64,000 nucleotides of DNA from Enoplolaimus lenunculus (GCA_030248215.1 JASANG010003922.1:300884-364883); one strand, 5' to 3'; counted from the first letter of the stretch, positions 21,922-34,620 are shown. Notes: generated by a model not told the origin, from the sequence alone. Numbers and translations are program-made.

Positions 21922-22474
21922 TAGTACGGATTAAAATATGTCAAATTTTAGCACCGATCAAGGAGAATTTTGAAAAGTAAAAATGTTATAGTAGGTTCAA
22001 GTTTTGTTTTTTGCGATAGCTACGTGATGTGCCAACGGCCAAGAGTTTCAGAATGGGTAAATAGTCATCGCCGCAAATGGTCAGAAATATATGTGAAATG
22101 CAAACAGAGCCGCAGGCAAAATTTTTAGGTGTAGGTTAAGCAGGACACATTAAATTTAATTAAATTTGTAAGCCAAAACGGATCGAGTTGACACCTGAAG
22201 CTCCCTTATATACGTCCTTGGTATTGTATATAATGTCAGTTGCACGTTACCATTTGGTTTGGGTTGCACACAAAATGTCCAGACGTTTGTTAAAAGTGCT
22301 CTACCAACCGCGGTAACCTACATAACTTGTACTGGACGCATATTGTATATAAGAAACTGTATCCGGACATCTAAATAAAGCATGTTCGGACGCATATAAT
22401 TTCAAATTCTGAAATGTCCTAAGATAACGTACATATTCAAAACAACAGAAACCATCAGTAAATGCCGATTAAGA

Positions 22475-22900
22475 TTTAGCGGCAAAACTTAAATTTCTTC
22501 GGGAAAATTAAGATATTTACGGGAAATTCGAATTCTTAAGGAAAATACAAATTTTAGCAGGAAATTTTAATTTTGGCGGCAAAATAAATTATTTGTCAAA
22601 AAATGAAATGTTGGGTGGGAAAATTCAAATTTTTTTGGACGATTCAAATTTTAGTGGTTAATTTAAGATTAAGGTTTAAAACGCAAAGTTTGGCGACAAA
22701 ATATAAAATTTTGCGGAAAAATATAGATTTTGGCGGGAAGTTCAAATTTTGGAAGAAATTCAAATTTAGCTACGAAAATTCCAATTTCGACAGGAAAATT
22801 TAAGTTCAAGCGGTCAATCCAATTTTTGTCAGAAAATTTCAGTTATGGTGGTAAAAATTAAATTTTGAAAAATTTCAAATTTTGGAAAAATTTCATGACT
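22475..22900. repeat. Degenerate ~20-bp tandem repeat (GGCGGGAAA satellite)
   Basis: About twenty imperfect units of the form AAATTTTGGCGGGAAAATTC follow each other, with insertions and substitutions. The AAATTT/GGCGGGAAA pairing makes many units partly self-complementary. Open frames crossing it (for example 22,603-22,803) are by-products of the repeat. Confidence 0.7.
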
Positions 22901-23974
22901 TCAAGCAAACATTTTTCTAAAAACGAAAACGACATGTGGAAATTTTGTGGAAAATAAAAACTATGTATGAACGAGGTAGCCAGCTAAAATTGTATCTGCT
23001 CAAAGATACTGCGATACTCTATTGTGTGCACCGAAAAATTGAAAAAGCGGACATTTCTTGTGCCACCCAAACCAGTGGTAACATGGGACTAACATAAATA
23101 AGTTTACTAGGCTGCTGCCCCTTTTAAAGCCCAGCAATTTTAAGGGACCATAAGCAGGATGGGGGTGCCGTGTTCAAGCCCCCGTAATAAGCGATTCTAG
23201 CACCAAAAGCGCCAAAAACACAGTTCTATACCTTATTATTTTAGCTGTTACCGTAAAAAATTAAAATTCCACACGGGGTAGTTGACCCCTGAAATCCCTA
23301 GCTACGCCTTTGGTATAGTGTATAAATAAATTTATACATAACAGACGTGTTTTGATCGCTGGTTTGCCTATGCTACACTCCTGCATGTTATTGTTCCGGG
23401 ACAGCGACACGGCCCTCAGCATAACATTGGCGAATATTTTAATCATTAAACGGTTCGCCGTATTATGGCATGAACGGAGAGTGAGCGGCAATATTTTGCA
23501 GAAATGTGGTAAATAAAAATATTTAGAAACAATGCGGTACACTGTCTTCTATTAAAGCTTACGGGATACTACTGAACCAGTTCTTTGTTAATGTATATAT
23601 CTCAACGAGGTCGTTTCTTGTTGAATTATACAGCCTAAAATGTTTGGTTTAGCTTCTAGAAATGTAACGATATATACAAAAATGCAATGCTTGATAACTT
23701 TCAAAATCTGTATATTGGCCGACCGACGGCGAATCACCGGCCGGCCAACCGATCAAACCCCATCCGCCACTGGTTAATCAGGAATGATACACGATTGAAA
23801 CCAGGGCCTGAATTTTTTCATATCACACATACTGCTCAACGCTTTCACCTATTGACTACATTTTGAACAAAATTAACAGTCTGAGAAAAGTTTAGTCAAC
23901 GGTATGAAAAACATTTTCAGCTGACTTTTCAAGCAACATTCACAAAACTTACACTAAATGATTGCTGTTTGCAT

Positions 23975-24045
23975 TCAAGTCATCAGTGGATTCGAACCCA
24001 ATCTACATTTCCATCTCTGCTTATCAGAAGACCTGAGTGTGTGAG
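23975..24045 (-). repeat. tRNA-like fragment with strong B box
   Basis: The minus strand reads TGGGTTCGAATCCACTG, a near-consensus B box. An A box and acceptor stem are not convincing. It directly adjoins the MITE at 24,063. Confidence 0.3.
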
Positions 24046-24062
24046 CAAACAGAGTTCACTTA

Positions 24063-24387
24063 GTTAAACCAAGAGTCGATAATAAGAGTGTGCAACTTCC
24101 AAATATACACGTGGCATAAAAAGTACCACCGTGCGTTGCGTTTTGCCCATACCCCCCTTAATTTAGGGGGGTCAACTGCACACAGAACTGAGTTGAACCT
24201 AAATCAAGAATACAATCGAACAATGTTTGCGCTGTGTATCGCAACAGTATTTGCCTGCGTTCAAGGTTTTAACACCCCCCAAATGATGGGGTAAGGGAAA
24301 AATGCAACGTGTGCCTGGTATATTCATTTGTACACAGAATGTACCCAGTTGCCTACAGTTGAAACCATTATCGACTCTTGGTTAAAC
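24063..24387. mobile_element. MITE with GTTAAACCAAGAGTCGATAA termini
   Basis: Left GTTAAACCAAGAGTCGATAA at 24,063 and its reverse complement TTATCGACTCTTGGTTAAAC ending at 24,387. Subterminal GTGCGTTGCGTTTT and AAAATGCAACGTGTGC also pair. The centre has paired C/G runs near 24,152 and 24,275. About 325 bp, no coding capacity. No target duplication was recognised and no second copy seen here. Confidence 0.75.
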
Positions 24388-25439
24388 AGAGAACAGAAGA
24401 GTTTTACAGCAAGTGTGGCGCTATACTTCCGATGACGTCCGGAGCCGTCCGTCACCGTTTGGCATCCTGCGTCACTGTCCGTCACTGTGCGGTATTGTAC
24501 GCGAATTACTGACGTACGATATTGTATGGGGGCGGGCGGTAACGCATGACGCCGGACAACGCCGCACGACAAGTATATCGCCGCCCTGAAAAGGGTGTGA
24601 TTACAGCATAGAACCGCATATGTCATTAAATTTCTTCGATTGTGTAAAACACTGTATGTTTTCTGTACTAAAAAATATTGAAAAATTAATTTGTACTGTC
24701 AGTATTTATTGTTGTAAGATAATTTTGATTGACTGGAATATCAAATTACGTTCGTTTTACATGTTAATAAGCTCGGTATGCTTTTTCCTGACGTCTAAAA
24801 AGTACCGATATATATCATAGAACTTTCCGGTCAGGGGCTACTGGTTCTCTCTGAATTAAAATTCAACTCACCGAATCAAAACAGTTAAGCTTCAGCCTAA
24901 AGCTTTAGCGTACGGTGTAAAAATGTAGAACAGCCGCCTGCATCAATCGCTTTGGCCCTGTTTAGCACCAGCGAATGCGTAACATTTGAAGTATGCTATT
25001 AGTGAAAAGTGTTGTATTTTGAACGATGGTTTGGCTGCAGAAACATGACTTAAGTTGGAATGCAAGTTAAGCCAAGATTTTACTTAGGTTTCGTAGTTTT
25101 GACTTAAGTCGGAGGTTTTGAGCACGCGTTTTAATTTTCCCAAATATATAATCAATCAATAGTTGCTGAAGTGTGTTCTCATTTTGAGCTACTAGTGGTA
25201 ACATTAAGGATATTTTGCACCTCCACGGGCTACCAATTTATCAAAACTTTCGACCCACAAAGTTAAGTCTGCTTCTTGATTTAAGTCCAAAATCAACTTC
25301 TCAAATGAGAGTTCGATGCAGTCATGTCTCTGCTAACCAGCCAATGACTATTTTCAACTGATGGTATTTAGCAAAACCTACAGCTCGTACCATATTGGTT
25401 TAGTGCGGATTTTTAGGTTCTACTTTTGATGTTATTTTT

Positions 25440-25596
25440 GGCCCATGTAAAGATCAGGGGCTAAACGTTTTTTGTAAGACTGCAATATAGTAAGCTAAGC
25501 TTTAGAGTGATTTTTTGCTTGGCGTAGGGTAAGGCTTAGGCTGAGGCTTCGGAATATGCTAATAATACTGTTCCGACCTTGTTCTTTACATTATCC
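25440..25596 (-). mobile_element. GGCC-ended MITE, subfamily 2, perfect 8-bp target duplication
   Basis: Starts GGCCCATGTAAAGATCAGGGG and ends GTTCTTTACATTATCC. It is flanked on both sides by TTATTTTT. A short TTAGGC-type run (AAGGCTTAGGCTGAGGC) lies inside. With the 10,253 copy this fixes the target duplication length of the family at eight. Confidence 0.8.
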
Positions 25597-27233
25597 TTAT
25601 TTTTATTTTCCTATGGCTTTTTCTTATGAATTGCGTTTCATCGTTCGTTTTCTAGTTTTGTTTTTTGCTTTAGGTAGTAAAGTGTAGTTCTTAGGCTCAG
25701 AACAAAAACCCACTGCCTAAATTTCTCGGCGCCTAATTGGTTATTTTGAAAACAGAAATGTCTGTTTCGTTTCACGAATATCGGTTTATAAATTCAGCGT
25801 GACGGAATATACCTTTCGGTGGCGTAAACTGAAATGTTGCCAATATTTTATGTTTTCAATTTCAAATGTTTTTAAAACGGCAATTTTTTTTGTAGATTTT
25901 CGTTGAAGCTACACTTTGTGTCACTGAAACCAGAATATGAAATCGTGGTTTTACGTACTCACATTCCAGGGGCGTAGAAGGAAGGAGTCGTGTGACTTGT
26001 AAAGACAGGCAGGTTTCGGACCACTTGCACTCAGTATCGCGTTTTACCTAGCTTATAATAGGCTCTAAAGGTAAAGTCCGCACATGACATATCTAAGTTT
26101 AGAGCTGCAACCAATGCGCGGTGCGGAGCGCATCCATACAAGCGGTTCCACCGCCCCAACAGAAAGGTTATTGACAGCATTAAATAGAATTCTTGTTCTT
26201 AATATTTCTTTATGCCCATTCTGGAAATCTACCTGTTGCCTCTTTTAGCAATTACCTGGTTCGGTTGACGTCCATGTTTAGTTTGTTTTAAAGGTGTTGT
26301 GCAGTTCAAATTGTGCGTGTTGTCAGTAGCTATGTATTAGTGGCAGTTTTAGCTATCCGCAACTTTTTCATTTGAGGAAGTCACGCAATATGTTTCAAAA
26401 AGGACAACTTGTTTGCCAAGAGTGATCACAAGAAATATGACACCATATAGAAACAAATAAAACGCAACTAATATAAGTATTTCTATATAAAGTTCAGTAT
26501 AAAAAGACCTGAAGAAAAATTCGTTGGCGATGAAACAAAAATGAAATTAGTTCACATTTCACTGGTTCAAAACGAAAAATAAAGCATAAATTAAATTATA
26601 AACTGACAGAGGTTGTCCGCCTATCTTGTTAGAAAACAATTCACACAACTGAGTGCGGCTACAGTTCAAAGATAGGGAATAGAGATTTTACTGAGTATTC
26701 TAATAAGCAAGACTTGCATTTTTTTGAAGAATCAACAGATAATTTTTTATGGTTATAGCTAGAGATTCGTTTAATATGTTCGGCCCTGTGGTACAACTGT
26801 GACTTCAACGCGAACAAACATTGGTTAAAGTTCCAACTTTTCTATTCAAATACTGGGTAAAATGTTGCGTACTTTTCGAATACATATGTCTTGACTATGA
26901 ATTAGCGTTCTTGTTCTTTGCTGGTTTAAGTTTACTCGCAATCAGCATCAGAACTGTCGGGAACTCTAGTGTGATCAGTGTCATATGGCTTGTAGAAAGC
27001 TACTACCACGAACCCGCAACCAGGAATTACTCAAAGATTTGGTATTTAGATTTTCTTTTAATGTTGTCAATAAATATTTCAGCCGGGAGAGGGGCGACGG
27101 TGCTCCCAGGGAAACGACGAGGATCCCTCGACGCCAGTAGTTACGAACCTGCACAGAATCGAACTGATGTTTCGTGGTTGTTTGTTGACACACAAGCTTA
27201 TTTATAGCGAAATTGAAACGTTCACCTTGCTAA

Positions 27234-27398
27234 GATCAGGCCCGTATCCAGAGGGGGTCTGGGGAGCTCAGTCTCGCCTGGAAGAATTTCGCCCCCCCCT
27301 AGAAAATTTTAGCCTTGCATGTAAAACATTGAGCAACCTTATATGTTCCTCCAGAAAAAGTTTGGCCAACCTTAGCAAGGTGAGCTGGCTATGGGCAT
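27234..27398 (+). mobile_element. AGGCCCGTAGCCAGG-type MITE
   Basis: Left end CAGGCCCGTATCCAGAGG and right end AAGGTGAGCTGGCTATGGGC are roughly inverse. Internal TTTAGCCTTGCATGTAAAACATTG matches 'cttgtaagtcatcg' blocks in the fragments at 53,117 and 58,040. About 165 bp. Confidence 0.6.
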
Positions 27399-27505
27399 AC
27401 CTAAAATGAATGATTGACAGTTTCGTTCAGTTTTAAGGAGGAGGTTCCTAAGATGTGTATTGCCCGTAGGGTTTTCTGAGATATTGTTCGTGTTTCTGCC
27501 ATCGC

Positions 27506-27662
27506 GGCACATGTATAGAACAGGGCCGGAACGTTTTTCTGCGGAAATGTAAGCTCAAGCTTTAGACTATTTTATTGCGTAGTCTTGGGCTTAGGCTTGT
27601 TTAGGCTTAGGCTTAGGAATATGCTTTATACTACGGTTCCGGCGCTGTTCTATACATGGGCC
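27506..27662 (-). mobile_element. GGCC-ended MITE with TTAGGC run
   Basis: Ends GGCACATGTATAGAACAGGG and CTGTTCTATACATGGGCC, with GTTTAGGCTTAGGCTTAGG inside. The flanking octamers GCCATCGC and GTTCTCGC agree at five of eight positions, a possible worn target duplication. It lies 250 bp before the minisatellite. Confidence 0.75.
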
Positions 27663-27910
27663 GTTCTCGCTATGGTTGGCTAGGTTGAGATGAAAGAACG
27701 AGATTATTATTTGCAATTTTGAATTTTTACTTTATAGTTTTGTTTGTAGCAAAGAATGCAGCTAAACGTTGTTTTGTGAGAATGCAGATTCAAAAACAGC
27801 TTAATTTCATAAACGACTGTCCTCTTGTACGCTTTTGTCACAGAGTTTTCGAGATTTTAAGACTTTGGAAGAAATAATCTTACGTTTACGTTGAAGCATA
27901 GATTCTGGCG

Positions 27911-28556
27911 ATATCATGGCGAGGTTATACCCACCGGAAATAATATCATGGCGAGGTTATACCCACCGGAAATAATATCATGGGGAGGTTATACCCACCG
28001 GAAATAATATCCTGTCGAGGTTATACCCGCCGGAAATAATATCATGGCGAGGTTATACCCGCCGGAAATAATACCTGTCGAGGTTATACCCGCCGGAAAT
28101 AATATCATGGCGAGGTTATACCCACCGGAAATAATATCATGGCGAGGTTATACCCACCGGAAATAATATCATGGGGAGGTTATACCCACCGGAAATAATA
28201 TCCTGTCGAGGTTATACCCGCCGGAAATAATATCATGGCGAGGTTATACCCGCCGGAAATAATACCTGTCGAGGTTATACCCGCCGGAAAAAATATCATG
28301 GCGAGGTTATACTCACCGGAAATAAGATCCTGGCGATGTTATACCCACCGGAAATAATATCATGGCGAGGTTATATCCACCGGAAATAATATCCTGGCGA
28401 GGTTATACGCCGGAAATAAAATCCTGGCGAGGTTATACCCACCGGAAATAATATCATGGCGAGTTTATACCCGCCAGAAATAATATCCTGGCGATGTTAT
28501 ACCCACCGGAAATAATATCCTGACGAGGTTGTACCCACCGGAAATAATATCCTGGC
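27911..28556. repeat. 32-bp minisatellite with 191-bp higher-order period
   Basis: About 20 units of the form ATCATGGCGAGGTTATACCC-ACCGGAAATAAT. Unit variants (ATGGCG, ATGGGG, CTGTCG; CCACC or CCGCC) occur in the same order of six in 27,915-28,105 and again in 28,106-28,296. The repeat therefore grew by block duplication. The last units are more varied. Not coding. Confidence 0.9.
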
Positions 28557-28834
28557 TACGCTCTTGCTATAACGAATCTAGAACAAGTGCCTATATGGTA
28601 AAAATTGTATTAATATTTGGACTATAAAATGTTTCGGGGGTTAATGGTTATTGCAGTACCTACACAGTAAATAAATGCAATTGTTTTGAAAAAATACAAT
28701 TGTTTGCATCATAGAAACTGCGCATTGCGAATTACAATATATTTTTTAGTGTCTACTGCAAATGTACATTTTACCATGACTGTTTTAGCAATTGCAATTG
28801 AATTTTTTTAATAATAAAACGATCGTAGGACCAC

Positions 28835-29035
28835 CAACTGATACAGAGGAGGCGAAGGGGAGTGTACGCTACCCTGTTGGAATAGTTTTTGTGATAAAGT
28901 CGTAAGGTCCCTACCATGCAAATTTTTCCTGTCAGAAAATTTTCAGGTATATAGCATACACTAAAAATTGCGTTTCATATATAAACATTCTACCACTCTG
29001 CCGTCCGTCTCAAATTTCTGCATCTGCCGCTGCGT
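28835..29035. mobile_element. Possible diverged relative of the 46,668 MITE
   Basis: GGAGGCGAAGGGGAGTGTAC, GTGATAAAGTCGTAAGGTCC and an end rich in CCGCCG/CTGCCG recall the order in 46,668-46,893 (GGGGGAGGCGTACAC, GATTAAATGATAAAGTCC). The resemblance is loose. Confidence 0.3.
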
Positions 29036-29445
29036 AGGGCAGCTACAGGTTTTTCAAATTCGCTTCTACGTAAATTATTGTACCGTTAAACCAAATTCGA
29101 GTTTAAATATGTTCTCAGTTAAAATTGATGTTAGTTTTTAAGGACTAATTGAAATGCGGGGCGACGAAAGACCCCCACCAAACGATATTCAATACACTGG
29201 CTTATTATAGCACCATCGTTAACAGCTTGCCCATTCCTAAAGAATTCAATAACTTAGTCGTTTTTTCGGTATTCGGTGCCCGTCCGCACCAGTCCAAATT
29301 TCCGCGTACGCCGTTGTTATTTTGTTAATATATTCCAGCTTCAAACTCGTCCTCAGACTATACGGTTTTGTTATTTTTAAAATAGGTCATACCAACGTTC
29401 TGCCTACATTTTTGAAATTGTTCGTCGATGAAATAGCTAAATATA

Positions 29446-29545
29446 ACATTATATATATACATACATATATATAAATATATATACATACATATATAAATAT
29501 ATATATCTATATATATGTATGTATATGTGTGTAACGCATATATAT
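29446..29545. repeat. AT/ATAC microsatellite
   Basis: Runs of TATATATAC and ATATATAAA, interrupted by CATACATA. Ordinary simple repeat. Confidence 0.85.
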
Positions 29546-30287
29546 TAATATATCTATTAGACTGTACCCGTTTTGAAGACGAAATGATACTGTTGAATAC
29601 TTCGCAGAGTAATCGAACTGGGAACCACTGGGTGCTAATTAAATTTTACCGCGGGTACAAAAGAATTTTATATGAAACTATGATGGCCAGTTGCACTTAA
29701 TAGAAAAACTCCAGTTTGAAACCTGTTTTCGAACTTGAAATAAATTGAGAAGTTGTGTGGTTTAGCTCGGATGGTCATAAACGGTTTACCGGGTAATGCA
29801 GTGTGTGCTAAAATATCATTATTGAACTGGGAATTTAAGTAGCATTTTATGCTCTGATCAGCTTTCTCGCTTGTCGTCCGAAATCGATAGAAACCGTTGC
29901 ACAGTTGGTTTTAACATTGGGGTTTTTCCCAAAATTCGTCACACAAGGATATATTGTTAAAAACGTCGTATACCTAACCCGATAATAATATTATATATGT
30001 CATTACGGTATTCTCTAAGTATCAGTTAATGTTAATTTTGTAGCTTCGAATATTACTGGCTCAAACTTTATTTCGACAACTCGATCAGGTTTATATAATT
30101 CTATTGGCTCTTGCACACATTTCCACACATGTTTAATAGATTTAGGCTTACGCTTGTGCTTTAAGGCTTTGTTGTCGTAGAATTAGAAAAAGGTTTAATT
30201 AGGCCTACGTCAAAGGGTTCTTTCAAGCTTAAGTGTTACCCTACGCTTAAGTCTACGCCAGATTAACTTTAATTTTTGGAAAAAGTT

Positions 30288-30732
30288 TACTGTATTGACC
30301 CGAATAAGAGGGGGACTGATATTTATTTGGCCTCTCCAGAGGGTACCCCCTTGTTATTCGGTTACGGACTGTTATTTATTTTTAACAAACGCTCCGCCAC
30401 CCTTTGTTACTGATATATGTCCGGTACTGCAACTATCCGTTGAATTAAATGTTTATTTGTGTTGTGTCAATAGCTTGAGCGATAGTGCAAGGTTATACGT
30501 AGGAATGTACTTTCAATACATAAGTACGCTTTAAAGTTTCGAACTCAAATTATTTGGTCCTGGAGTCATTTATGTGCTACAATTAGGGTTAATTGACATT
30601 TATGGACTCTAATTAAGGTTTAAGGACTCTATCCGCTTACGGACTCTTATTAGGGATACGGACTCATATTGATCGGGACTCAAAATGGGGACCCTCCTCT
30701 TATTACCCCCTCTTATTCGGGTCAATACAGTA
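30288..30732 (+). mobile_element. pogo/Tigger-like MITE, complete
   Basis: Ends TACTGTATTGACCCGAATAA and TTATTCGGGTCAATACAGTA are near-perfect inverse repeats flanked by TA. 445 bp, one of the best-preserved copies. All internal landmarks are present. Confidence 0.9.
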
Positions 30733-30822
30733 CAAGAGTGAATTCTTGTGTTACCCAGGAATTAATTTATCAGAAGTACCATCCTATTTTTGAATGATCG
30801 ATCATAAGCTACCGCTTAGTCG

Positions 30823-31033
30823 GCCCATGTATAGAACGGAGCCGGAACAACAGTTAAAGCGCATTCCTAAGCATAACCTAAGCCTAAGCCTAAGCTTCAG
30901 CGTAAAGATGAGCTTATACATACGCCTAAGCCTTAACCAAAGCCTAAGCTTACGGAACAAATCGTCTAAAGGTTGAGCTTACTCTATAACAGTTGCGCAT
31001 GAAATCATTCGAGCCCTGTCCTGTACATGGACC
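30823..31033 (+). mobile_element. GGCC-ended MITE, subfamily 1
   Basis: GGCCCATGTATAGAACGGAG to CCTGTCCTGTACATGGACC with the run CCTAAGCCTAAGCCTAAGC. The flanking octamers GCTTAGTC and GCTTAGGT share six bases. It sits about 90 bp after the pogo-like copy. Confidence 0.8.
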
Positions 31034-32445
31034 GCTTAGGTTTCGGGGCATTAAACGTAGCAGTATGAGTTCCGTAACAATTCGCTAAAACGATGTGTAT
31101 GTAATATCGAATAATTATTTAGTTTAGTGTTTTTAATGTAAAATTTCGGCATCTATGCCAACGTACGCAATTCGGCAAAGATTTAAATTTTTCTTCACAA
31201 GAAACGAACTTCCTTTCACGCCTAAAGTTACTTTAATTGTGTTGTCTGGGTTCAATGTTGAAATTGTTAAGAATTTCAATTGAGTACTTTTAGCATGAGA
31301 ATTCGGCTTTGTTTAAATTCCGGATTTGCTTGAGGGCGGGAGTCACCCTGAATGGAACGTAAAAATGCCCTGGCATTCTATTTAAAACGTTGTTATTATA
31401 TATATTGACAACAGAAAATATACTTAAAATGTCCGTCCCTTTACTTTTTTCCATATATATGAGTAGGACGTAGGAGTAAATAAGTGTCCATGATTAAAGG
31501 GATAAATTTAGTACCAGTCTCAGAGTTATAAACTTACAACGAGTAGACTATATGCTGCGTTTATGCTTTCCTGACAAAACTTTCGTGTACACTCAGGAAG
31601 GTGTGTGCTAAAGTTCGCTATATCTTAGATAATGTTGGCGGATCATGCTATTTTAAGGGGCGTCCAGGTGGTCCATAAAAGAGTACGTTTAGATTCTAGA
31701 TTACATTTTTTTGGTTGCTTAGGAACACGCTTAGTCTATTGTTACGCCCCTTAAAGTAACATTGGCCATGCTGGCTATGAAATGGTTTAATGCTAAAAGT
31801 AACGTATACTTGGTTTAAATTTTTGCAAAAAGTACCATTTGCCAGCTGTCGCTCATACTTAATTGTGAAACCAAAAAATATTCTTTCAACTTTATTCCAA
31901 GAATGCTGTGAATATCAGGGTTTAAGATTTGTTAGTTATGACAAAATAGTATTTGCCCTATTTTACACGCTTCCTGGTTCTTGTACACCTTTCCTACCAC
32001 AGTTTTTGAAATTTTATAATTGTTGTTAAGTTGAGCTTTAATAGATTAGGCTTTGGTTTAGGCTTGCTCTTAGATTTAAAGCTTAAACTTGTGGAGGGTC
32101 AGTCTAATGGTGCTTGCTTTATAGACATATTTCAGCGTGTATATATGTATTTCATAATTTTAATTGTCAATGACTTTTGGAGTTATCATTTATGTGCACG
32201 TGCTGAGCTTTAATTCTGAAAAGAATGTTTCTTCGATTTGTAAGGAAACAAATATATTTATTTAATAAATTATTCTATTTATAATAAACCGTAGAATCGG
32301 TACGATCTGACGCAATGCCAAAAGTTTATTTCTGGGACGGATTCAACTTGGTAAGCGATGGTGACGTATAATTTAGTTGATTTCAAGTGTTTCATCCGAA
32401 AAACGTTACATTTCCCTGGAAAATTTCGAAAATTACAGTTTGCAT

Positions 32446-32723
32446 AAAGCCCTAATCACACACGCAAGTTTTTGCTGCGACAACTTGCAGCTACAATTTG
32501 CTCGCAGAACTTGCTTTTTTTCATCAGCAACGAGAACGCGGCTGCAATCAGTTCGGTGAACTTGCATGGTCATTCACGCATGTGAACTAAATTCCTAGCA
32601 ATGATTTTTAATGAATTGTTTGCAGCTGCAAGTTTTTCGAAATGGATTTTGGACAAAACTTGCAAGTGCACGTTGCAGCTACACGTTCTCGCAGCAAAAA
32701 CTTGCACGCGTGAATATGGCTTT
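32446..32723. mobile_element. MITE with AAAGCC...GCAAGTTTTTGCTGCGA termini
   Basis: The left end AAAGCCCTAATCACACACGC and right end GCGTGAATATGGCTTT are inverse, and the following GCAAGTTTTTGCTGCGA pairs exactly with TCGCAGCAAAAACTTGC. Several further TTGCAGCT/AGCTGCAA blocks inside allow many alternative hairpins. About 278 bp, no coding capacity. Confidence 0.75.
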
Positions 32724-34268
32724 AAGTTTACGCAAAACCTAAATGCTTTAGATAGCGCAGCATAACTATTTACTCTTGCGAACAAACGTTGGTCCCATTA
32801 ACCAAGGTGCGACCGTATATCTGTTTACGTTTACGGTTAACATCTGTAATCGTTTCCGTTTTTGTTAACAAAGATACCATTTGTTATTTTAATACTCATG
32901 GTTATTACTAAATCGCTTGTAACTCATTCAGTTTCTCAGCGTAAAGTTGCTGCAATTGCTCGAATTTAAATAAAAATGACATAATTCATACAATTTTTAA
33001 AACTTAGCGTGCATCCGATCCGGTATTTTGCTTTAAGTCCTGTAAATATTTGTATGGCTCAATTGTATTGGCAGAAAAAGAAAACACCTATATAACTTTT
33101 GTAAAAGTCAACGCAGATTATATATCGTTATTTTGCGTGGCTAAATAATTAAATTTGATTAGTTTATAAGTTGAATAGCATTTTAGCTTAGGCCAAGCTG
33201 TTATTACATAAAATAGCAGATTGGCCTAGGCGAATGAGTAATTTGGCTGAATAGCAAGTTGACTTTAAAAGGATGGCTTGTTCCTATCATTGCAAATGTT
33301 ATTGTATGTACTTGTCACTTGATCAATTTGGCAACTTTTGGTTCAACACTTAGCATATATAGCAAATTGCAATTTATAATATATGTATCGAGTTGCTGGA
33401 ATGGAAACAGTTTGTGCCTTAAGCCAGAAAAACAGATTAGCGATACTACAAACAAAATACTTGTGTAAAAGTTAGTATAAAAAACTGTATACAGCATGTA
33501 TTTTGAACAATTACGTAACTAAAACAATCTATGCGACTGTTGAGATTTTATCGCTCAGAATTTACAAGGTATATTTCAAATGGTGTAATCACAATAAACT
33601 TTACAGGCCCTAATCAGGTAGAACAAGGCAATACACACAAGGTTCGTCATTATGCCTCAGTGTAAATGAAGTCAATATGATTGTGATATGTATGTTTGAG
33701 CAAACAAATTTATCTATTATATAATAACTAAAAGTTATAACTGATATAAGCATACAATAGGCTATTAATAAAGCCAAATTCTAATTTTATTTATGATGCC
33801 GCTTAAGGCAAACACACGGTTGCTAAGGTTAATTATGTTTGTTACGATGACAGACTGCAACTCTTACGGGGAGAAAGGCGAGCGCAGCGACGTTTTCTAA
33901 TGAAACTTTCGCCTGTTTCGAATTGAAATTAATTCTAAAACAGCGAATGAGTTTTATGTTACGAAACTTCCCTTGACCCCTAATGTGCTTGGCTACGACC
34001 GTAAACAAACAATATTTTTCCGTTGTGGTGCTGAACGATGATTATATTCTCAGTGACTCAGTGACATTAACGTTTAATAGAATTAAGTTTTGTTATATTA
34101 ATGATAGGCTGCCTTTGTGACCGTGATTAAAGTTGCTTTGATTGGCAACTTTTTTGCGGTGTTTTTCAGTGTAGGTTAACGCATTGTACCACCAAGGTAT
34201 GCCTGGCATATGTTTAATTGACTATATGTGTATGTAATATATTTATACATGAATATGTATATATAACG

Positions 34269-34476
34269 GGCTGATGTATAGAACAGGGCCGGAACAGTCG
34301 TATAAGCATATTCCTAAGCCTAACCCTAAGCCTAAGCATAACCATGAGCTTATTTCTAAGCCTACTTAAGCCTATTAAGCCTAAGCCTAAACGAAAAATT
34401 TAGTCTAAAGTTTTAACTGACTCTAGGTATTACGGTCCATCCGAAAAACGATCCGGCCATGTTCTATACATGGGCC
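34269..34476 (+). mobile_element. GGCC-ended MITE, subfamily 1, reference-quality copy
   Basis: GGCTGATGTATAGAACAGGG to GTTCTATACATGGGCC, flanked by ATATAACG and ATATAATG (seven of eight bases agree). Internal order: GTATAAGCATATTCCTAAGCC, a CCTAAGC run, AAATTTAGTCTAAAG, TTTTAACTGACTC, then CGATCCGGCC. Its uninterrupted TTTTAACTGACTC shows the site used by piggyBac in the 2,843 copy. Confidence 0.85.
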
Positions 34477-34620
34477 ATATAATGTATAGGGGCCAAACTT
34501 TTGGAGATATATCTTTAACATGTGAAATGGTCACCCTTTACCAGTTGTGCCGGCACCTGCTGGACAAACTACTGCTATATGCAGTAAATGTATCCTGTGA
34601 ACTTTTTCAGCGGGTAACAG

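Noticed and set aside
26821-27207. 128-codon frame with hydrophobic stretches
   Set aside because: No ATG at the start, no splice pattern fitting the gene, and overlapping frames on the other strand.
27911-28556. CRISPR-like array
   Set aside because: Units are contiguous 32-bp repeats without unique spacers, in an intron-rich animal genome. It is a minisatellite.
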